Origin: Saccoglossus kowalevskii
Taxonomy: Eukaryota; Hemichordata; Enteropneusta; Harrimaniidae
Length of the DNA: 32,253 nucleotides
Assembly (NCBI RefSeq): GCF_000003605.2
Contig: NW_003123414.1
Span: 255,741 to 287,993, forward strand
Direction: 5' to 3'
The first letter of the stretch is position 1. Every line of letters begins with the position of its first letter. Below are positions 1-32,253 of the stretch, in pieces. A program made the position numbers and the translations under genes. Under the pieces are notes generated by a model that was given only the letters and a program-made list of their open reading frames with translations, ran no database searches and was not told the DNA's origin.

Positions 1-397
1 ATATCACTTTTTACCAAAAATTACAAAAATATTCACCAAAATTAGAGAACTAAAGATATCATTACAAAATGAACAAATCTGAGAGAGATCCACATGTAGT
101 ACCTATATATGTAATATCAAAGCAATTGGACTTGCGGTTTTGAACAAGAAGTCGAAAATATCACTTTTTACCAAAAATTACAAAAATATTCACCAAAATT
201 AGAGAATTGAAGATATGATCATGAAATGAACAAATCTGAGAGAGGTCTACCCAAGGTACATATACACCAAGTATCAAAGCATTCAGGCTTGTAGTTTTCA
301 AGAAGAAGTCGAAAAAGTAAAACACGGACGACGGACGGCGACGGACAATCACTCATATGATAAACTCCGCTCGACAAAGTCGACAGCGGAGCTAAAA
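1..397 (+). repeat. SINE-like repeat, two tandem copies with hairpin tail
   Basis: Copy 1 (1-157) and copy 2 (158-397) both begin ATATCACTTTTTACCAAAAA and run about 157 bp to an AAGAAGTCGAAAA block. Copy 2 continues through a GGACGACGGACGGCGACGGA stretch to a tail hairpin (366-392) and AAAA. Copy 1 lacks the tail. A third, diverged copy lies at 11945-12214. The short length, A-rich end and dispersed copies suggest a SINE or similar non-autonomous element; no tRNA-derived promoter could be recognised. Confidence 0.5.
366..392 (+). other. Terminal hairpin of SINE-like repeat
   Basis: CTCCGC plus TCGAC pairs across an AAA loop with GTCGA and GCGGAG, leaving a 2-nt bulge (CA) on the right arm. 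It sits directly before the A-rich end of the repeat. Confidence 0.5.
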
Positions 398-547
398 ATA
401 CATTATTAAGGTTTGGTAACCTCTCAGTTTGTACTAGTTGGTGTGCACAACAGTCAAAATTGCCATCTTTGTTTATATGAGACCCATATCTCACACATGC
501 GCGGTTCGACTATTACTCTTTAATATTGAGAAAAAAAAGTGACATAC
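398..547. other. Intronic remainder left of the last exon
   Basis: Intron sequence following exon w24; no further feature seen. The gene continues beyond base 1. Confidence 0.5.
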
Positions 548-25225
<24,678 letters not shown>

Positions 25226-25332
25226 CTACAAAAACAAATTTTTCAAGTTTATACATGTGTACCCTGTGTACTTCCATTAGTAGCCTGTAGGCTGAAATAC
25301 ACAAGCAAGCGGCAATTAGGCCGGTAAATGAT

Positions 25333-26425
25333 TGTCACAAGACTTAGTTGACAAGAGTCAATTGATCGTGGCACACCTGTCAAGACTCAGCTGGTCATGG
25401 CACACATGTCAAGACTTTCGGTCATGGCACACATGTCAAGACTCAATTGGTCATGGCACACATGTCAAGACTCAGCTGGTCATAGCACACATGTCAATAT
25501 TCAATTGGTCATGGCACACATGTCAAGACTCAATTGGTCATGGCATGTAAAAACTCAATTGGTCATGGCACACATGTCAAGACTCAATTGGTCATGGCAA
25601 ACATGTCAAGAACTCAATTAGTCATGGCACACATGTGAAAAACTCAATTGGGCATGGCACACAAGTCGAGACTCAATTGGGCATGGCACACATGTCAAGA
25701 ACTCAATTGGTCATGGCACACATGTCAAGAACTCAATTAGTCATGACACACATGTGAAAAACCCAATTGGGCATGGCACACATGTGAAAAACCCAATTGG
25801 GCATGGCACACATGTCAAGACTCCATTGGTCATGGCACACATGTCAAGAACTCAATTAGTCATGGCACATATGGAAAGACACAATTGGGCATGGCACACA
25901 TGTCAAGACTCCATTGGTCATGGTACACATGTCAAGACTCAATTGGTCATGGCCCACATGTCAAGACTCAGCTGCTCAGAGCACATATGTCAAGACTCAA
26001 TTGGTCACATGGCCCACATGTCAAGACTTAATTGGTCATGGCACACATGTCAAGATTCAATTGGTCATGGCACACATGTCAAGACTCAGCTGCTCAGAGC
26101 ACATATGTCAAGACTCAATTGGTCATGGCACACATGTCAAGACCCAATTGGTCATGGCACACATGTCAAGACCCAATTGGTCATGGCACACATGTCAAGA
26201 CCCAATTGGTCATGGCACACATGTCAAGACCTAATTGTCATGGCACACATGTCAAGACTTAATTGGTCTTGGCACACATGTCAAGACTCAATTGGGCATG
26301 GCACACATGTCAAGACTCAATTGGGCATGGCACACATGTCAAGACTCAATTGGTCATGGCACACATGTCAAGACCTAATTGGTCATGGCACACATGTCAA
26401 GACTCAATTCGTCATAGCCCAATGT
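25333..26425. repeat. 29-bp minisatellite, roughly 37 copies
   Basis: Units centre on CATGTCAAGACTCAATTGGT followed by CATGGCACA. Frequent variants are CCCAATTGG, AATTGGGCATGG and AACTCAATTAG. A marked variant (CAGCTGCTCAGAGCACATAT) occurs twice, 118 bp apart at 25969 and 26087, which indicates duplication of a four-unit block. The open frames over the array are by-products. Confidence 0.5.
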
Positions 26426-28827
26426 AGGTTTTCACACGAATTGGTCTATTCATGATTCCAAATGTTGATTCTTTAAATTTGCATACTTGCAAAATGTAGT
26501 GCTACAAATAGATTAGATGAATCGCATAGGGATGTGAACAAAAAGCATGTGGATGGCTTCAATACATGCACACAAATGTATGTGTGTGTCTGATACTGAG
26601 TTCGTACATGTACAATGTATGTGCAGACATGCAATGTACCGTTTAGTTGCATTTTAAAATATCTTGTATATTTTCAGATATCATATTGAAACAATGGAAC
26701 TTATACCGGTGGATAACCTGGTGAATTGCAAATGTACTTGAAGCAATATGCATCTGATTTAACAGCTGAGTTCTAATGAATGAAAACACTTCAGTGTGTA
26801 ATGAAGCTAGTGAAGTCAGACTTGTGGTGGTAACACGTTGCACATACTGAGTGTCAGCTTGTCTGTACCATTGTGTACATCAGCTGATACATTGTACATG
26901 TATGACGCGGCAAACCAGCTTTAATAGTCAACACACACAGGCTGTGTACTTGATAACACACATGAACACAGAACACTATAATCAGGGGCCACAATTTTGT
27001 GACAAGTAAAGATATTAAAGATAAACACTTTTTCATCGGAATACAATTCCTAGATGATATAAATACAAGACACACATATACAAAGATGTTATTTTGTTAT
27101 TTAAGGTAGTTGGCTACCATTAAAATTTTGAAAATGTTTTATTCAATGCCCTTGCTCACAAAAATTCTGCTAAAAAAGTACAGTACATGTATGGTCATTG
27201 AAAAACAGGTCAAACATTCATTCAGCTAATTTTTTTCTCAGGAAAAATATCTCGTACTACAGTTGTATGTCCAAAAATTGATACTTAATTTCTAAATCAT
27301 TAAATATGAATAAACTGTTTTGTATAAAAAAAATGTTGATACATTAAAAAACCAAATTGCCATGAATATTGTGTACAATACAACTACATGTACACATGTA
27401 GCTTGTCACATACTGCTATCCACTCATACAATGTACATGTACAACACAAGAAATCAATTTAATACATGTATCACAAAATCTCAGTTGCTCATTTAAGTAT
27501 CGCACAGCTACAGTTGTTAATAATATTGTGTGATTTTATTTTAATACCGGTAATTCATTTTCTACCAATTTATGCACTTCTATTATCTTGTCGGACTATG
27601 TTCTCATCATTTTTTAATTGGTTTGTTTTATTCTATGATTGATTTCATATCTCTTTGCTGTGCTGTTTCAAATAAATTTACTCAATCAAGGCATTTGATC
27701 CATATACATGTACTTACATACATGTAGGACTCGAAATTATTTTCAGACAGAAAAGAAAAATTCATTATTTCTTTATTTGATTAATTTCTTACAATAAAAA
27801 AATTAATTATTAAATTATGCTTATTATATAATTTTAATTATATTTTTTTTTTTGCATAAAACACTGAAAATCAACATTTTTTATTATACCATTTCAGTAT
27901 CAATTGTTCAATAATTCATGTGCACATGTTATTCTCAACAGTGGATTATCAGCAAACAATATCAGACATCAACCCTTCAAAAAACAGAGTGAACTTTTCA
28001 CATTATTTTTACTCAAAATTGTTATCAAGATTTGTAGTCAATTGAAAATTAACAAAGAATTTATACAAAATGTATGAAAAATATGCAAAATGCACAACAA
28101 TTTTGGTGGAAAAAGCATGGCGTTTAAAAGATAATTAATTATAGAAACAAAAAAGTAAATGAAAAATGAAACAAAATTACTATGGTTATATAATATGCAT
28201 AGAATGATGTGAACCATTTGCTTTCTGATACATGTAGTGTAGTACCCTAACTGTAAACAACCTGATTAACATGTGCAGCTGTATGTAGGTTAACACAATG
28301 GAGGACACATAAATTTTAAACTACGACAGCATGTGGCATACATTTTCGTAATGGTTGTCAAGGCATGAAGTACATTTTTGTAGATATTCGTTTGAGGTGA
28401 TTCTGGAGTACAACATCTGATATTTAGCCTTCTCACCACAAGACTTTCTCACCCATATTGTCTGCACTTTTTCCTTATATTCTTCAATATTTCCGAAAAA
28501 ATTAACCCTAATTTTGAAGCCCAAATTTTAGTAAATTTTCAGTTTTTAATTAAAAATTTAGGCTACTTTTGGCCTAATCTTCTGAAGGAAAGTGCAGACT
28601 ATAAATGAGACTATTTTGTGAATTTGTGATGAAAAAAGGGAACTGGTAGTGAAAAGGTTAAAATCACTTGTGGCACTTTTTCTATTAAATGTACATTGTA
28701 TGAAACAGTTAATTGAAATTTTTTTTTTTTTTTTTTTTTGAGAAAGTACAATTTTTTTTATGAATCATGATTGCACCAATCACTATTTCTGGGTTGCGTT
28801 ATTTGAAATTATGTCAAAATAGGCGAG
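26426..28827. other. AT-rich sequence without a supported gene
   Basis: Upstream of the exons found. Contains several TACATGTA palindromes, a poly-T run near 28720-28739 and a probable dispersed-repeat piece at 28500-28670. The missing 5' NBEAL exon should lie here or further right, but no segment resembles it. Confidence 0.5.
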
Positions 28828-28966
28828 GATACACTGCTCTTGTAAGAGAATCCTTTTTTTGACATGTTAGATGATCCACGATCACGCCGGATACACTGCT
28901 CTTGTAAGAGAATCCTTTTTTTGACATGTGAGATGATCCACGATCACATGATCCACGATCACGCAG
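28828..28966. repeat. 62-bp tandem duplication
   Basis: GATACACTGCTCTTGTAAGA starts units at 28828 and 28890; each ends near ATGATCCACGATCAC, and this last part is repeated once more after the second unit. Confidence 0.5.
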
Positions 28967-30480
28967 GGGCACAAAGTTGACAAAATCTACTTTCAAATGA
29001 AATTAACGTAGACATTTTATTGTCAATTGTCAATCAACAACACATTTCAAACCATATACATTGTATCAAACAATGAGTAAAATTTTTAGAAGTAATGAAA
29101 TGCAGAAATTTCACTTATGGGTGGGATTTCACTTATGGCATTAACGTCTAAATGAAAAAAAAAAAAATGTTTCTTGGGTAATAATTACTCCAATTTTGAC
29201 CCTTAAATATATTGTTGTCAATCCCATGAAACTGAGATGTCAATTCACGTTTACATTAAAGTGATTCTTTTAAGTTTAACCCTAATATTGTCAGCTCAGT
29301 TTACTTTCAATTCACTTTCCTCACTATTATGTGATCTTGATCATTGATAGTAGCTTGAATTCTATGTTATAAATCCGAATCAAAATCAAATGACAATCAC
29401 CAACATTTGAATGTGCTGAACTCTGATTATTTATTATTTATTTACTCATATTATTTACTTGTACATGTATTTATCTCAATATTTTATGCTGTTTTATTTT
29501 AATATTAATTAAATATTATATTTTTATATTTTAATTTTATATATATATTTTTTATTTTAATATTAAATATTTTTTATTTTAATATTAATTTAAAATAAAT
29601 CAAAAAAAAATGTCAAATTTCATTCAATGTAGCAAAAATTGTATTCTATTCTATTGTAACCTACTCTATTCTATTCTACACTAATATGAAAATTAATTGA
29701 CATTTCAGCTGAGACTTTCCTAATTTATAAAAATATAAATGATATTATTTCTTTAATTTTGTAATAAAGCTGAGCTTGACATCTATTCAGTAAAACACCA
29801 TCTGTCACAGTAACAATATGACAGATCATTGATTTAATATTCATATTCATATGCAGATGTGATCTATTGAAATGATAGATTCCGATAGATGTGGTTTTAT
29901 CTGTGATTCTATCTTCACTTTTTTTTTTCACAAGGACACCTTTTTTTTCTTTCGATACACCAAACAAAAACATTTAGGAATTTTTTTTCCAATACACTAT
30001 GGTACGTACCTAAATTATTGGTTAGGGTTTTAACAAAGCTGTTGAAAACTTTTGATAAAAATTGAACCATGCAAAACTAGACTAGAAAATGATGAGGTGC
30101 CTATGTTATCTACTCAGTATACTTTTCGTAACCAAGAAAATTAAAAAAATAAATGCATATAACATTAAAAATACTGAGTATTTTTAGTATCATGTGAAAA
30201 TTTTTTTTTATTGACTGTAATTTTTTAACATTTCGTAACGCCTATTTTAGAACCAAAATAAGGCTTTTCACTCTTCCCCGACGCCTATTCAAGAGATTGT
30301 ACGGTGTATTGTTTGTTTTGTGCATGTGTTGTGGACAAAAAATGACCACGCCCATTTAGTGATTGCAATATGTACGTAATAGAAACCGCACCCCGAACTT
30401 GAGCTTTTGATCCCAATTTTTAAATTGATACATTGTAATATAAACCGTGGTTTATAATAGGACTTTAACGGTATTTAGAA
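28967..30480. other. AT-rich sequence without a supported gene
   Basis: Includes a very AT-rich stretch of TTTTAATATTAA type at 29440-29600 and CTATTCTATT repeats at 29640-29690. Nothing coding was recognised. Confidence 0.5.
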
Positions 30481-30865
30481 GTGCACATAAATCAAATACT
30501 GTATTTTCTCTATTAGAAATACATCTGGAATAGAAGTGCACATAAACCAAATACTGTATTTTTCTATATTAGAAATACATCTGGAATAGAAGTGCACATA
30601 AACCAAATACTGTATTTTCTCAATTAGAAATACATCTGGAATAGAAGTTCACATGAACCAAATACTGTATTTTCTCTATTAGAAATACATCTGGAATAAA
30701 AGTGCACATGAACCAAATACTGTATTTTCTCTATTAGAAATACGTCTGAAATAGAAGTGCACATAAACCAAATACTGTATTTTCTCTATTAGAAATACGT
30801 CTGGAATAAAAGTACACATGAACCAAATACTGTATTTTCTCTATTAGAAATACGTCTGGAATAGA
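30481..30865. repeat. 55-bp tandem array, seven copies
   Basis: GTGCACAT (variants GTTCACAT, GTACACAT) starts units at 30481, 30536, 30592, 30647, 30702, 30757 and 30812. Each unit holds TACTGTATTTTCTCTATTAG and AAATAC, an imperfect hairpin. A decayed fragment (ACTGCATTTTCTCTATTTG) follows at about 30976. Confidence 0.5.
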
Positions 30866-31309
30866 TGTATACTGCAAAACCATTTATTTTCATGACATTC
30901 AATTTCAATATTTTGATGTTTTGAGCATAATAACTATGTTTTAATTTCTCAAACTTGTCAAGGAAACAACCATATACTGCATTTTCTCTATTTGTAACAA
31001 ACAAATGCCATTTTGGTTCAATATTTAGTGTACATATACATGTACAAATTGAAAAATATTTGACAACAAAGACAACTCAAGAAATTATTTAAGACATTGA
31101 AAATACAAATTTACAACAAGTTTACAACCATGCAAGAAAATGTCCATTCACAATAAAAACACAGGTTTCAAACACAATGAGGGTATACATTACACTATGA
31201 TGAACAGGAACTGAAAAGTTCAAAATATGGTCAAGATCTCTAATCAATATTTGCACAAAAAATGAACACTTGAAAGATAAGGACCACTGCTCAGGTGCAG
31301 ACTGTAAAT

Positions 31310-31435
31310 TTTGATTAAGATCTATATCCAATGAGGAATTATGTCTATTTAGTCCAAAATTAAAAAAAAAATTAAATAAAAATACATATAAATTTGCATA
31401 TAAATTTTGGTAAAAAAAGGATGGCACGAGAAAAA
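31310..31435 (-). repeat. Dispersed repeat, reverse copy of 7296-7430
   Basis: Reverse complement reads GCCATCCTTTTTTTACCAAA, then TTTATATGCAAATTTATAT and CCTCATTGGA, the same order as in the copy at 7296-7430. Confidence 0.5.
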
Positions 31436-31442
31436 GTTAATA

Positions 31443-31551
31443 TACTGTAAAATACCGGTACTTTATTTTCGCTTGGAATTAATTTTCACTGAAGGGATGA
31501 TTCAGTGAAAGTAAAATCCAGCGAATATATACCTTAAATTATTTTACAGTA
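31443..31551 (-). mobile_element. MITE-like element, family A, internally deleted
   Basis: Left end TACTGTAAAATACCGGTACT, right end TTATTTTACAGTA. Only the outer parts remain; orientation matches 21699-21901. At 109 bp it is about half the family length. Confidence 0.5.
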
Positions 31552-32253
31552 AACACTTTGTAACACATAAGACTGTTTTAGGAGAATATACATCATTGAA
31601 AAAACATCAATTAAAGTTACTTTAATGTTGTACTGAAGATCATTGATTTTTATCATTTTAAGGTATCATTATACAGATGATTAAACTACAAATTAATATT
31701 ACAAAATTAATTTTCAATGTAAAGCTTTGTTAATTACGATTGGTCTGCAGAGGCTCTTTATTTTTGTTTTTTTCTGAACAACATTTATTAAGTGCCTCCC
31801 TTACTACTACAGCTGCGTACTTTACATAGTACTTCTATTGCCACTACATGTATGTCTGAGTAAACATTTTAGTTGAATTAACGCCAAAGTCAATTTGTGT
31901 TAGCTTTGACAAAATATATATATATTTTTTTTAAATATGGAAATTAGTTTGAACACAAGCGTGCAATGAATGTGTGAGATATGGCTCTGGAACTATTAAA
32001 CCTCATTAAAACAAAATGGCTGACATTTTGCATCTGATCTTCAAAACTAAGTTTGAAGAAATCTGTCCATACACAACTAAGATCTCAGATCAACAGAGTA
32101 TTTTTAAATTATATATTTTAAGCACTAAAATGGTCACAATTCTGCAATCTTGAATTAACTGGAAATGAATATATGTCTCCTAAGATGCACAGAGGTGAAC
32201 TTATACAAGTAAGTCCAAGTTATCAGACTTCGTTGAACAGGGACCAAAAATGA
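31552..32253. other. AT-rich right edge, no supported gene
   Basis: A short frame starting ATGGCTGACATTTTGCATCT (32015) and an open stretch ending at a donor-like CAAGTAAGT (about 32205-32214) on the plus strand were seen, but neither has family support. Confidence 0.5.

Noticed and set aside
25333..26425. CRISPR-like array
   Set aside because: Units are contiguous with no unique spacers, and the DNA is eukaryotic.
25332..26455. Overlapping repeat proteins (MAHMSRLNWSWHTCQD...)
   Set aside because: All three frames give the same peptide cycle because the unit is 29 bp; frames break wherever a unit changes length. This is a satellite, not a gene.
26643..26843. Minus open frame with HTEVFSFIRTQLLNQMHIAS as a possible 5' NBEAL exon
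   Set aside because: No resemblance to the NBEAL N-terminus and only a poor donor (GTTATC).
28321..28524. 67-residue minus open frame (NIEEYKEKVQTIWVRKSC...)
   Set aside because: No family recognised, no splice context, and it borders a probable dispersed repeat.
32015..32214. Plus-strand start (ATGGCTGACATT) and a donor-like CAAGTAAGT at the right edge
   Set aside because: Frames are short, not continuous with each other and without homology; could be the edge of another gene but cannot be supported.

Overview
This is animal (metazoan) nuclear DNA, not bacterial or viral. It is AT-rich, its coding sequence is split into short exons with GT-AG introns, and the introns are full of MITE-like elements, SINE-like repeats and minisatellites. 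The repeat style (many short palindromic MITEs beginning TACTGTA, recurrent ACCGGT and TACATGTA palindromes, a repeat ending in an AGCGGAGCT hairpin) fits a marine invertebrate such as a mollusc or other lophotrochozoan. That taxon guess is an inference and weak.

The one gene I can support runs on the minus strand from 25225 down to 548 and leaves the window at the left edge. I assembled 24 exons (23 well supported plus one 36-nt mini-exon), 4075 coding nucleotides or about 1358 codons, in which every junction keeps the reading frame. The protein is a neurobeachin-like BEACH-family protein, closest to NBEAL1/NBEAL2. Order in the gene direction: N-terminal armadillo-like helical solenoid (25225 to 15705), concanavalin A-like lectin domain (15445 to about 12900), second helical solenoid (11756 to 1741 and the start of the last exon), then a Ser/Asp/Glu-rich linker (548-1146). 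The PH-BEACH and WD40 parts expected in this family would lie beyond the left edge. The first 50 or so residues, including the start codon, were not found and should lie at or above 25226.

Region by region: 1-397 holds tandem copies of a SINE-like repeat with a hairpin tail; 548-25225 is the gene; 25333-26425 is a 29-bp minisatellite in the intron upstream of the first exon found; 26426-32253 is AT-rich sequence with a 55-bp tandem array, a short tandem duplication and MITE remnants, with no gene I can defend.

No new multi-gene system is visible. The points most worth a second look are: the in-frame 36-nt mini-exon that looks like an insertion relative to vertebrate NBEAL1; tandem arrays that begin within a few bases of NBEAL splice sites, one carrying a TGACAGGTCA motif every 21 bp; a SINE-like repeat whose terminal hairpin keeps pairing in two copies although the inner stem sequence differs; several MITE types sharing the same ends; and a perfect G-quadruplex motif on the transcribed-sense strand.
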